This document shows, one piece after another, positions 6,891 through 13,056 of a DNA stretch of 13,056 nt. Positions within the stretch are counted from its first letter, which is position 1, and every line of letters starts with the position of its first letter. This stretch comes from Desulfofustis sp. (lineage in GTDB: Bacteria; Desulfobacterota; Desulfobulbia; Desulfobulbales; Desulfocapsaceae). The notes under the pieces are model-generated. The model did not search any database, was not told the DNA's origin, and saw nothing but the letters and a program-made list of their open reading frames with translations. The stretch spans positions 1 to 13,056 of the forward strand of contig JAQYVS010000321.1 of the NCBI GenBank assembly GCA_030145365.1, read 5' to 3'. The position numbers were made by a program, and so were the translations under genes.

Positions 6891-7523
6891 ATGTCAGAGC
6901 TGAGTAAAATAACCCAGACCCTGATGGAAGGTGATGGCGATACGCTGATAACCCTAGTAACTGAGGCACTGGCGCAGGGACGAGCTGCATCTGAAATTCT
7001 CAACGATGAACTGATTGCCGGAATGGATCTGATCGGAGAAAAAATGGGCAACGGTGAGATGTTCATTCCGGAAGTTCTGATGACGGCCCATGCGATGGGT
7101 GGGGCGGTGGAAGTACTCAAACCACATCTTGGAGAAGGCGAATCGAGCAGTGCAGGAACCATCGTTATCGGCACGATAAAGGGTGACCTGCATGATATTG
7201 GTAAAAACCTGGTGGTGATGATGCTGGAAAGCTCCGGCTTCAAGGTAATTGACCTCGGAGTTGATGTCGAACCGGAAATTTTTGTCGAGGCCATCAAGGA
7301 AAATGAACCCGATATCCTTGGACTCTCGGCATTATTGACCACAACGATGCCGATGCTGAAGAAGACGATAGAAACTGTTGACGCCTCCGGTGTACGTGCG
7401 AATCTGAAGATCATGATTGGCGGCGCCCCGGTTAACCAGGAGTTTGCTGATGAGATCGGTGCAGATGCCTACGCTCCAGACGCTGGTTCGGCGAGTAGAA
7501 TGGCAAAAAGCATGATAGTGTGA
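6891..7523 (+). CDS. Corrinoid (B12-binding) methyltransferase protein, MtaC/MtbC type
   Basis: This 210-residue protein has the two-domain layout of methyltransferase corrinoid proteins. An N-terminal helical cap (residues 1-85, with GMDLIGEKMGNGEMFIPEVLM) is followed by a Rossmann B12-binding domain. The signature GTIKGDLHDIGKNLV (94-108) contains Asp99-x-His101-x-x-Gly104; His101 is the lower axial cobalt ligand. GLSALLTTTMPMLK (144-157) and IGGAPVNQEFADEIGADAYAPDAG complete the corrinoid pocket. It shuttles a methyl group between Co(I) and methyl-Co(III) forms, receiving it from the MT1 and giving it to the pterin enzyme encoded next. AAGGAAGTGA lies upstream of the start. No RamA-type activator ATPase is in the window, so reactivation of oxidised Co(II) must come from elsewhere in the genome. 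Confidence 0.95.
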   Translation: MSELSKITQTLMEGDGDTLITLVTEALAQGRAASEILNDELIAGMDLIGEKMGNGEMFIPEVLMTAHAMGGAVEVLKPHLGEGESSSAGTIVIGTIKGDLHDIGKNLVVMMLESSGFKVIDLGVDVEPEIFVEAIKENEPDILGLSALLTTTMPMLKKTIETVDASGVRANLKIMIGGAPVNQEFADEIGADAYAPDAGSASRMAKSMIV

Positions 7524-7562
7524 TTAGTATAAAGTCCTGTAAAGGAGTCCCAGAGGAGCATT

Positions 7563-8363
7563 ATGTTTACTGTTATTGGCGAGCGAATTAATACCACATT
7601 GAAAAAAGTGAAAGCTGCGGTAACCGCTCGCGATGCCGAATACATCAAGTATGATGTGCGGAAACAGACCGAAGCGGGTGCTGCTTACATCGATGTTAAC
7701 GCGGGTGCTCGGATCGGGCATGAAGTGGAAGACATGACATGGCTCCTTGAAGCTGTGCAGCAGGCGACTAATCTGCCGCTCTGTCTCGACAGCCCGGATC
7801 CCGGAGTGCTGGAAATGGCATACGGACTTGTCAGCAAGAAGCCGATGATCAACTCCATAAGCTTGGAAAAGGATCGGTTTGACCCTATGATAAAATATCT
7901 GCAGGGTAAAGACTGTCGAATCCTTGCCCTGTGCATGGATGATTCCGGTATGCCCAAGTCGGCAAATGATATCGTTTCACGAGCAAAAGTACTGGTTGCT
8001 GAACTCGAGAAGATCGGTTTTGCACGTGACGATATCTTTCTTGACCCTCTAGTCCAGCCACAGGGGGTTGATAAGAGCAATGGCACCATGGCCATGAGCG
8101 CTGTGAGAAGAATCATGACGGAGATTGAGGGTGTACATACCACCGGAGGCCTCTCGAATATCTCTTTTGGGCTGCCCCAGAGAAGAACAATTAATCGTTG
8201 TTTTCTGTCGATGATGATTGCTAATGGCTTTGACTCTGCAATCATGGACCCCCTCGATGAGGTAGCAATGACGCAAGTGATAACAGCAGATATGCTCGCT
8301 GGTAACGATGATTTTTGTATGCGCTTTATCAAAGCCGCCAGAGCTGGAGTCAGAGATGATTGA
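7563..8363 (+). CDS. Methyltetrahydrofolate:corrinoid methyltransferase (MT2, pterin-binding TIM barrel)
   Basis: This 266-residue protein is a dihydropteroate-synthase-like TIM barrel of the MtgA/MtvA/AcsE group. It transfers methyl between a corrinoid protein and tetrahydrofolate. Pterin-site motifs are in order: IGERIN (5-10), YIDVNAGA (42-49), LCLDSPDP (73-80), INSIS (96-100), FLDPLVQP (159-166) and GLSNISFGLPQRR (196-208), where Asn199 is the expected pterin N5 partner. Its length matches stand-alone MT2 enzymes, not the much larger MetH. AGAGGAG sits four bases before the start, in a 39-bp gap after the corrinoid gene, so the two are made together. It commits the system to tetrahydrofolate as acceptor (or, in reverse, donor), feeding the Wood-Ljungdahl methyl branch or methionine synthesis. 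Assignment is strong; the net direction is inferred. Confidence 0.92.
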   Translation: MFTVIGERINTTLKKVKAAVTARDAEYIKYDVRKQTEAGAAYIDVNAGARIGHEVEDMTWLLEAVQQATNLPLCLDSPDPGVLEMAYGLVSKKPMINSISLEKDRFDPMIKYLQGKDCRILALCMDDSGMPKSANDIVSRAKVLVAELEKIGFARDDIFLDPLVQPQGVDKSNGTMAMSAVRRIMTEIEGVHTTGGLSNISFGLPQRRTINRCFLSMMIANGFDSAIMDPLDEVAMTQVITADMLAGNDDFCMRFIKAARAGVRDD

Positions 8364-8427
8364 AATATCCGGCCGAAGGCGGGGGCCGTGGTGATTGGAA
8401 ATTTCTTGATTAGCAGGAACTGAAACT
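8364..8427 (+). other. Short gap with a small GC-rich hairpin
   Basis: CGGCC (8370-8374) can pair with GGCCG (8384-8388) around a nine-base loop, right after the MT2 stop codon. There is no following U-run. It may partly separate the methyltransferase block from the accessory block downstream, but it could be chance in a GC-rich patch. Confidence 0.25.
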
Positions 8428-8823
8428 ATGCGGATTAAACAGCTGGATCATTATAATATCATCGCTAACCAGGGTGTAATCGATCGTGTAATCAACTTTT
8501 ACACTCAAATACTTGGTCTTGAGGTTGGCCCGCGGCCCGATTTCGACATTGCTGGCGCCTGGCTGTATCGGGAGGGGAACCCTCTTCTGCATCTCGCGGT
8601 GGTTGATAGGCCTGATGAATCGACACCCGGGCTGTATGAAACGATCACAGGTAGTCTGCACCATATCGCATTTGAGTGCCAGGGGCTTGATGAATTTAAA
8701 TCTGTGCTTGAAGAGAATGGTATAGATTATTATCAGACGACCGTACCTGGAACTACGATAGAGCAGCTTTTTCTTCATGATCCGGCAGGCTTGGGTGTCG
8801 AGCTCAGTTTCAAAGCCGGTTGA
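8428..8823 (+). CDS. VOC-superfamily (glyoxalase/dioxygenase fold) protein
   Basis: This 131-residue protein has the paired beta-alpha-beta-beta-beta units of the vicinal oxygen chelate fold. Motif IKQLDHYNIIA (residues 3-13) opens the first unit, and LHHIAFEC with FLHDPAGLGVELSF (115-128) forms the second. Candidate metal ligands are His8, His55, His79 and Glu125. VOC enzymes include glyoxalase I, epimerases, isomerases and extradiol dioxygenases. In an anaerobic operon a lyase, epimerase or isomerase role is more likely than oxygenation, but that is inference. The ribosome site is AGGA at 8414-8417, with about ten bases to the ATG. It begins a block of four genes that do not belong to the standard methyltransferase set. 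Confidence 0.83.
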   Translation: MRIKQLDHYNIIANQGVIDRVINFYTQILGLEVGPRPDFDIAGAWLYREGNPLLHLAVVDRPDESTPGLYETITGSLHHIAFECQGLDEFKSVLEENGIDYYQTTVPGTTIEQLFLHDPAGLGVELSFKAG

Positions 8824-8896
8824 GAATAGGACGCTGATTCTGGCAATCACACCGTGAGCATTGCAATAAACTCTACTGCTTTCAGAAGGCTATGAG

Positions 8897-9865
8897 ATGA
8901 AAGGTTTTAACAAAAAGTGGCAAAATTTTCCCGACTACATCATCGGCATTACCAAAGAAATATGGGAAGATCGAGGTCTTAACACACTTCATGACTATTA
9001 TTCTTCCGACATAATTGTCAGATCCCCTGTGGGGGTCACACAGGGGCGGGACGGGGTAATTGGTTCAACCATGGCAACCCTGTCAGAATTTCCCGACCGC
9101 ACCTTGCTGGGCGAGGATGTGATATGGTCCGGAACACCAGAGGAGGGAATGCTCTCATCGCATCGCATTGTTTCCACAGCAACCCATCTCGGGGACGGTG
9201 TGTTCGGCAGGGCAACGGGAAAAAAACTAGTCTATCGGATAATTGCCGACTGCCATGCGATCAACAACCAGATTAACGATGAATGGCTGATCCGGGACCA
9301 AGGGGCGATAGTTCGTCAGATGGGACTTGAACCGCGGGAGTATGCTAGGGATATTATCGATAGGGAAGGTGGCCCAGATAATTGTAAAAGGCCGCTCTCC
9401 CCGGGAAATGATATCCCAGGTCCTTACATGGGAAAGGGCAATCATGACGAGTGGGGACAGTTGTATGGCGATATCCTCAGCCGGATTATGAATGCTGATT
9501 TCGCTGTGATCCCCGGAAAATATGATCGGGCCTGCCAGTTGGAATATCCCGGGGGACAGACGGCCCACTCCCATGGGGCTGCTGACCGGTTCTGGATGGG
9601 ACTCAGGGCCAGTTTTCCGTCAGCCAGGTTTACCCTCGAACACCAGATCGGTCGTAGTGATGAAATTATGCCACCACGGGCTGCTCTGCGCTGGAGTCTT
9701 TTCGGTCGCCATGACGGTTGGGGACCATTTGGTCCGCCAACTGGGGCTGAGGTCTATATTCTCGGTTTATGTCATGCGGAATTTGGTCCCTGGGGGCTAC
9801 GGCGGGAGTACGTCATGTTCGATGAAACGGCAATCTGGAAACAGATTATTCTAAAAACGGGGTGA
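8897..9865 (+). CDS. Tandem NTF2/SnoaL-like protein of unknown function
   Basis: This 322-residue protein seems to contain two cone-shaped NTF2/SnoaL-like domains, roughly residues 10-150 and 185-318. Each starts with a long helix leading to the pattern DYYSSDIIVRSPVGVTQGRDG (first copy) and its looser counterpart around residues 210-232, then several beta strands rich in Trp, Gly and Arg. SnoaL-like proteins include polyketide cyclases, dehydratases and isomerases, as well as plain ligand-binding subunits. No secretion signal or membrane segment is visible. The start follows AGAAGG with eight bases of spacing, and the end overlaps the cupin gene by four bases, so the two products are probably made in step. 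I assign the fold from overall pattern, not from a catalytic signature. The function is unknown. Confidence 0.65.
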   Translation: MKGFNKKWQNFPDYIIGITKEIWEDRGLNTLHDYYSSDIIVRSPVGVTQGRDGVIGSTMATLSEFPDRTLLGEDVIWSGTPEEGMLSSHRIVSTATHLGDGVFGRATGKKLVYRIIADCHAINNQINDEWLIRDQGAIVRQMGLEPREYARDIIDREGGPDNCKRPLSPGNDIPGPYMGKGNHDEWGQLYGDILSRIMNADFAVIPGKYDRACQLEYPGGQTAHSHGAADRFWMGLRASFPSARFTLEHQIGRSDEIMPPRAALRWSLFGRHDGWGPFGPPTGAEVYILGLCHAEFGPWGLRREYVMFDETAIWKQIILKTG

Positions 9866-9867
9866 TC
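9859..9867 (+). promoter_or_regulatory. Ribosome binding site that questions the cupin start codon
   Basis: GGGGTGATC resembles the full anti-Shine-Dalgarno complement and lies just before TTG 9871. The GTG at 9862 lies inside it and has no site of its own upstream. Translation may therefore start at 9871, giving a protein three residues shorter, coupled to termination of the NTF2-like gene at 9865. Confidence 0.5.
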
Positions 9868-10836
9868 GTATTGGAATTTCGGGAATTCGACAAGAAGATC
9901 GTACGTTTTGGTGATCTGCGCCCATGCAGAACGGCATTTGTTGATGCCCATTCGCCCGGATCGGACGAGAAAGAGAACTTTGCCATCATCGGTAAGGGGG
10001 TTTCGGAAAATCCGGAGCAGTATGTCCACATTAAGGAAACCCCAGGGTTTAACATCGGTGCTGCAGGACAACCGCCGGGTTGCACCAACTCCTTGCATTA
10101 CCACCATACGGCGGAAGTGTTCTTTGTGCTCTCCGGGAGCTGGCGGTTTTTCTGGGGCCGCTGGGGCACTGCCGGCGAGGTTGTGCTTGAGGAGGGGGAT
10201 ATTTTCAATATCCCTACAGGTGTCTTTCGAGGCTTTGAGAATGTCGGAGACGACTATGGCATGATCATGTCGATTCTTGGGGGGGATGATGCTGGTGGTG
10301 GGGTTATCTGGGCGCCTCAGGTGATTGAAGCTGCACTGGATCACGGCCTCGTTCTTGGGGAGAACGGAATGCTGGTCGATACCAACAAGGGTGAGCAACT
10401 GCCGGCAGGGGTTAAACCGATGCCCCTACTGTCCGAAGAAAAGCTCAAGCAGTGTCCGGAAACGGGAGTTCAGAAAATCGTCCAGGGCTATGTAGCTCGC
10501 CATTTGGATCTAAGTGCGCTGGCTCGAAATAATCCTTGTCTGGTTATCGGGGAACATGGAGTTCTCCGCGACCGGCCCGGGTTCGAAGTGGAGTTTCTGA
10601 CCAGGGATTCAATTGGTGACGACCCTTATGTGAGCGAGCGCTATGAGATTTTAATGATCATGCGAGGCCACTGGCGCGTTGCCTGGCAGCAGGGAGAAGT
10701 CGTGCTGGCCCCGGGTGATACCTGCAAGCTACCACCTGGGTTTGAGCACTCCCTTGCCCCGGCAATGATGGGGGAGGCGAGCCTCTACAGAGTTATTGAC
10801 ACTGATGACCCTGCCGGGCCAACGATGAATTTTTAA
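9862..10836 (+). CDS. Double-cupin (bicupin) protein
   Basis: This 324-residue protein has two cupin barrels. The first (about residues 65-140) carries a metal-type motif LHYHHTAEVFFVLSGSW with His79, His81 and Glu85, but the fourth ligand position is Arg123 (PTGVFRGF) and not His. The second (about 225-310) lacks the His pair (SERYEILMIMRGHW) and retains only PPGFEHSL, so it is likely structural. The annotated GTG overlaps the preceding stop codon (GTGA, 9862-9865). A TTG at 9871 is an attractive alternative because GGGGTGATC at 9859-9867 closely matches the 16S 3' end at suitable spacing. Double cupins include gentisate-type dioxygenases, oxalate decarboxylases and sugar isomerases; none is a convincing match. 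The role, perhaps isomerase or lyase, is not known. Confidence 0.75.
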   Translation: MIVLEFREFDKKIVRFGDLRPCRTAFVDAHSPGSDEKENFAIIGKGVSENPEQYVHIKETPGFNIGAAGQPPGCTNSLHYHHTAEVFFVLSGSWRFFWGRWGTAGEVVLEEGDIFNIPTGVFRGFENVGDDYGMIMSILGGDDAGGGVIWAPQVIEAALDHGLVLGENGMLVDTNKGEQLPAGVKPMPLLSEEKLKQCPETGVQKIVQGYVARHLDLSALARNNPCLVIGEHGVLRDRPGFEVEFLTRDSIGDDPYVSERYEILMIMRGHWRVAWQQGEVVLAPGDTCKLPPGFEHSLAPAMMGEASLYRVIDTDDPAGPTMNF

Positions 10837-10876
10837 TCTTTTCAATGTAGCCTATTTTTGACTCCAGATTAGACCT

Positions 10877-11998
10877 ATGGCAAGGATCAAAACCACTCAT
10901 GTCGGCTCCCTGCCGCGCTCACAGAAGGTGGTAGATTTTATTTTTGCACGGGAGCATGGGAAGCCTTACGATCAAACAGAGTTCGATGACTGCATGGCGG
11001 CAGCGGTTGCGGAGACGGTCGCCCGACAGGTCGAAGCTGGGGTGGATATCGTCAGTGATGGAGAGACCTCCAAGATTTCCTATGTAACCTATGTGAAAGA
11101 CAGATACACTGGTTTTTCCGGTGATAGTCCCCGGAATGTACCTACAGATTTAAAGATGTTTCCCGGATTTCTGAAGAAATTGGTGGAAAGCGGCGGAACC
11201 CCCACTTACTCGAGGCCGCAATGCACTGGAGAAGTTAAGCCCCTTGGCCAGGATGAACTGCTCAGAGACATCGCCCTCCTGAAAAGTGGTATGAAAACCC
11301 ATGGTGTTTCCCGCGGTTTCATTAATGCCGCCTCGCCCGGGGTGATTTCTCTGTTCCTGCCCAACACCTACTATGCCTCTCAAGAAGCCTACCTGACAGC
11401 CCTGGCTGAGGCGATGAAGGGGGAGTACCGGGAGATCATTTCAGCCGGGCTGGACTTGCAGATAGACTGCCCCGACCTGGCTCTGTCCCGGCATATGATG
11501 TTCAGCGATGTATCTGAGGCTGAGTTTGTCAAAATAGCAGAATCGCATATGGAAGTGCTCAACGCATCGCTTGAAGGCCTGGATTCGGAGCGTATTCGTC
11601 TGCACATTTGCTGGGGTAATTATGAAGGGCCACACGTCTGCGATATCCCGATGGATTCGATTTTCTCAACGCTGATGAAGACCCGGGCTCGATATATCTT
11701 GTTTGAGGCTTCAAATCCTCGACATGCCCACGAATGGAAGTTGTTTCAGGACCGAAAGCAGGAGATTCCCAACGATAAGGTGCTGGTCCCCGGAGTGGTG
11801 GATTCAACCTCAAATTTTGTTGAACATCCCGAGTTGGTATCCCAAAGATTAGCCAATTTTGTCAATATCGTTGGCCGTGACCGGGTCATTGCCGGAACCG
11901 ACTGCGGCTTCGGTACCTTTGCAGGCTATGGTGCTGTCGATCCAGACATCGCCTATGCTAAACTCAGGGCGCTCTCTGAGGGAGCTGCTCTTTGTTAG
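10877..11998 (+). CDS. MetE-like cobalamin-independent zinc methyltransferase (core-MetE/XecA-type)
   Basis: This 373-residue protein corresponds to the catalytic C-terminal half of MetE. It opens with KTTHVGSLPRS and holds all the zinc ligands: His243 and Cys245 (LHICWGNYEG), Glu277 (LFEASNPRHAHEW) and Cys343 (AGTDCGFGTF). MetE-like single-domain proteins include core methionine synthases that use small methyl donors and epoxyalkane:coenzyme M transferase. In both cases zinc activates a thiol as nucleophile. Only this ATG is possible, because an in-frame stop lies at 10859-10861, and no clear Shine-Dalgarno precedes it, so translation may be weak. It follows the cupin by 40 bp and ends the + strand operon. 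It may pass a methyl or alkyl group to homocysteine or another thiol. The zinc fold is firm; donor and acceptor are unknown. Confidence 0.88.
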   Translation: MARIKTTHVGSLPRSQKVVDFIFAREHGKPYDQTEFDDCMAAAVAETVARQVEAGVDIVSDGETSKISYVTYVKDRYTGFSGDSPRNVPTDLKMFPGFLKKLVESGGTPTYSRPQCTGEVKPLGQDELLRDIALLKSGMKTHGVSRGFINAASPGVISLFLPNTYYASQEAYLTALAEAMKGEYREIISAGLDLQIDCPDLALSRHMMFSDVSEAEFVKIAESHMEVLNASLEGLDSERIRLHICWGNYEGPHVCDIPMDSIFSTLMKTRARYILFEASNPRHAHEWKLFQDRKQEIPNDKVLVPGVVDSTSNFVEHPELVSQRLANFVNIVGRDRVIAGTDCGFGTFAGYGAVDPDIAYAKLRALSEGAALC

Positions 11999-12032
11999 AT
12001 GAAATAGAGCGTACCTCCATCAACAAGTAACT

Positions 12033-12057
12033 AGCAGCACTCTGCCACCTTGCTGCT
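12033..12057. terminator. Weak hairpin between convergent genes
   Basis: AGCAGCA (12033-12039) pairs with TGCTGCT (12051-12057) across an 11-base loop in the 58-bp gap between the MetE-like gene and the oppositely oriented dehydrogenase; the right arm touches that gene's stop codon. A bidirectional terminator is expected at this spot, but neither side has a U-run, so the call is tentative. Confidence 0.3.
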
Positions 12058-12896
12058 TATTGGTTTTGGTCTACGAGCAGTTGAAAGAGGTCATACTCTT
12101 CGTCGCTGAGTGTTTTGTAACCGGGCGTCGGAAAGGCCTGAAACCCTCTGCCGCCATCGTTGTAGATAGACTGCCCGAAAATAAAGTCTGAGTCAGGCGA
12201 GGCCAGAAACACAGCCAGTCTGCCGCATTCCGTCGGAGTCCCGATCCTGCCCATGGGAGTTCGTGATAAAATGGTATTCATCAATTGCTTGTCCGATCCG
12301 ACCCTGCGCATAAGCTCGGTGTCGATGGCACCGGGGGCGATGGCGTTCACTTTGATGTTGTACTGGGCCAAAGCCACAGCCTGTACCTTGGTAAGTTGCT
12401 GAATCGCACCTTTGCTGGTCGTGTAGACCATCTGGGAATCGAGTGCAAGGTGGGCATTGACCGACGACATATTGATCAAGACACCCCGTTCACCCTGTTT
12501 GACCATCTGCCGGGCGGCTTTCTGTCCTCCGAAGAACATACCTCTAAGGTTGATATCCATGATTTTATCGTACTGCTCCGGGGTTATGTCGAGAAAATGC
12601 GTTTTCTCTGGGTCGTTAATTCCCGCATTGGCAACATAAATGTCGAGCCTGCCAAAATGATTAACTGTCTCGGCGATAGAATGCTCAAGGCTATCAATAT
12701 CGCCGACATCACAGGCAACAAACAGTACTTCACCGTCCAATTGTTCCAGGGCTGAGAGGGCGGACGTTCCCGTTTCTCTGCTGCGACCGCAGATTACCAC
12801 CTTGGCGCCCTCTTTGACGAATTCCTCTGCGATTCCGAAGCCAATGCCTTTCGTTCCGCCGGTCACTATTGCAACTTTATCTTTCAATCTGGGCAT
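12057..12896 (-). CDS. Short-chain dehydrogenase/reductase (SDR), separately transcribed
   Basis: This 279-residue classical SDR has the cofactor motif TGGTKGIG at residues 12-19, NAG at 90-92, and catalytic Asn116, Ser144/145, Tyr158 and Lys162 (YTTSK), followed by APGAIDTELMRR. Compared with the SDR encoded at 602 it has a longer C-terminal tail after the substrate loop and clearly different sequence, so it is not a recent duplicate. CGRSR after the second strand suggests that NADP is possible. The start has AAGGAG seven bases upstream. It runs against the main operon and has its own promoter and operator-like palindrome. It may act on the same pathway or on a neighbouring one to the right. 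The reaction type is certain; the substrate is not known. Confidence 0.93.
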   Translation of the reverse strand: MPRLKDKVAIVTGGTKGIGFGIAEEFVKEGAKVVICGRSRETGTSALSALEQLDGEVLFVACDVGDIDSLEHSIAETVNHFGRLDIYVANAGINDPEKTHFLDITPEQYDKIMDINLRGMFFGGQKAARQMVKQGERGVLINMSSVNAHLALDSQMVYTTSKGAIQQLTKVQAVALAQYNIKVNAIAPGAIDTELMRRVGSDKQLMNTILSRTPMGRIGTPTECGRLAVFLASPDSDFIFGQSIYNDGGRGFQAFPTPGYKTLSDEEYDLFQLLVDQNQ

Positions 12897-12920
12897 TGTC
12901 CGTCTCCTTATCGATTATTC

Positions 12921-12950
12921 TTGACTTACTGTGAGTGAATAGAATAAATT
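12921..12950 (+). promoter_or_regulatory. Possible divergent promoter pointing out of the right edge
   Basis: TTGACT (12921-12926) and TAAATT (12945-12950) are spaced by 18 bases on the + strand. The predicted start near 12957 falls in the same palindrome that covers the - strand start. One bound regulator could therefore control both directions, as is common for a regulator gene transcribed away from its target. Confidence 0.35.
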
Positions 12951-12964
12951 GAATACGTATTCAA
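12949..12964. promoter_or_regulatory. Perfect 16-bp palindrome, probable repressor operator
   Basis: TTGAATACGTATTCAA is identical to its reverse complement over all 16 bases and stops abruptly at both flanks. It lies immediately downstream of the - strand -10 box and covers the expected start site, the classic place for a repressor to block transcription. A TetR-type or similar dimeric regulator is likely; its identity is not readable here. Confidence 0.65.
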
Positions 12965-12967
12965 CGC

Positions 12968-12996
12968 ATACTAGCGTGTTTGCCAGTCATTGTAAA
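12968..12996 (-). promoter_or_regulatory. Sigma70-type promoter for the - strand dehydrogenase
   Basis: Read on the - strand, TTTACA (12996-12991) is followed after exactly 17 bases by TAGTAT (12973-12968). The predicted start of transcription is near 12961, inside the palindrome at 12949-12964, leaving a leader of about 65 bases before the ATG. This is the best promoter-like pair I see in the window. Confidence 0.55.
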
Positions 12997-13046
12997 GAAG
13001 GAATGAGTTCGCAGGCAAACAAGTTATACGGAATCAGGTACAGAAA

Positions 13047-13056
13047 ATGGACGTAA
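13047..13056 (+). CDS. Possible start of a divergent gene, cut off by window end
   Basis: ATG at 13047 opens Met-Asp-Val and runs off the window. AGGT at 13036-13039 gives a ribosome site with seven bases of spacing. Position about 90 bases after the divergent promoter supports a real start, and such divergent neighbours are often regulators. Only three codons are visible, so nothing can be said about the product. Confidence 0.25.

Noticed and set aside
6863..7414. 183-codon open frame on the - strand opposite the corrinoid protein gene
   Set aside because: It is a shadow of the corrinoid protein with low-complexity Ser/Ile content and no plausible start site.
7685..8332. 215-codon open frame on the - strand within the pterin methyltransferase gene
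   Set aside because: It lies fully antisense to a gene with intact pterin-binding motifs, has a Ser/Arg/Ile-rich shadow composition and no family resemblance or ribosome site.
9772..10398. 208-codon open frame on the - strand across the NTF2-like and cupin genes
   Set aside because: It is antisense to two well-supported coding genes, crosses their junction and shows no recognisable domain.
13003..13056. 17-codon open frame ending exactly at the window edge
   Set aside because: The purine-rich stretch abuts its ATG with no spacing, it overlaps the region of the divergent promoter leader, and its length is within chance.
1..13056. Insertion sequences, CRISPR arrays, tRNA or rRNA genes, phage or toxin-antitoxin genes
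   Set aside because: I looked for regular direct repeats, transposase or integrase motifs and RNA-gene patterns on both strands and saw none.

Overview
The window reads as part of a bacterial chromosome from an anaerobe that runs C1 chemistry on corrinoid proteins and tetrahydrofolate. The base composition is intermediate, Shine-Dalgarno sites are strong, and genes are tightly packed. A corrinoid protein, its tetrahydrofolate methyltransferase partner and a uroporphyrinogen-decarboxylase-fold methyltransferase sit together. That mix fits a sulfate-reducing or syntrophic Desulfobacterota-type organism or an acetogenic Firmicute. The taxon is inferred; no rRNA or other taxonomic marker is present.

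Positions 2-11998 hold thirteen genes on the + strand with short gaps or overlaps, most likely one catabolic operon whose promoter lies left of the window. In order they are: the C-terminal half of a histidinol-dehydrogenase-fold alcohol dehydrogenase of the catabolic (HpsN-like) type; a short-chain dehydrogenase; an Ldh2/malate-type 2-hydroxyacid dehydrogenase; a creatininase-family hydrolase; an L-fucose/arabinose-isomerase-like protein; a UroD-family methyltransferase; an HpcH/HpaI class II aldolase; a corrinoid protein; a methyltetrahydrofolate:corrinoid methyltransferase; a VOC (glyoxalase-fold) protein; a tandem NTF2/SnoaL-like protein; a tandem cupin; and a cobalamin-independent MetE-like zinc methyltransferase. 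Three short non-coding gaps (3289-3424, 6811-6890, 8364-8427) contain possible RNA hairpins.

After a convergent gap, a second short-chain dehydrogenase lies on the - strand (12057-12896). It is preceded by a promoter-like region with a perfect 16-bp palindrome (12949-12964) that covers the predicted start site. A second, divergent promoter points out of the right edge, where the first codons of another gene may begin at 13047.

Taken together, the genes suggest anaerobic breakdown of an O-methylated polyhydroxy compound (a methylated sugar, sugar acid or cyclitol). The UroD-type protein would pass the methyl group to the corrinoid protein, and the pterin-binding methyltransferase would move it to tetrahydrofolate. 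The dehydrogenases, isomerase, hydrolase and aldolase would break down the carbon skeleton to a 2-keto acid such as pyruvate plus an aldehyde. The substrate is not readable from the sequence. No transporter, kinase, dehydratase, regulator or corrinoid-activating ATPase is visible here. The individual families are known; the combination, and the accessory block of VOC, double NTF2, double cupin and MetE-like genes, is the part I cannot map to a described pathway.
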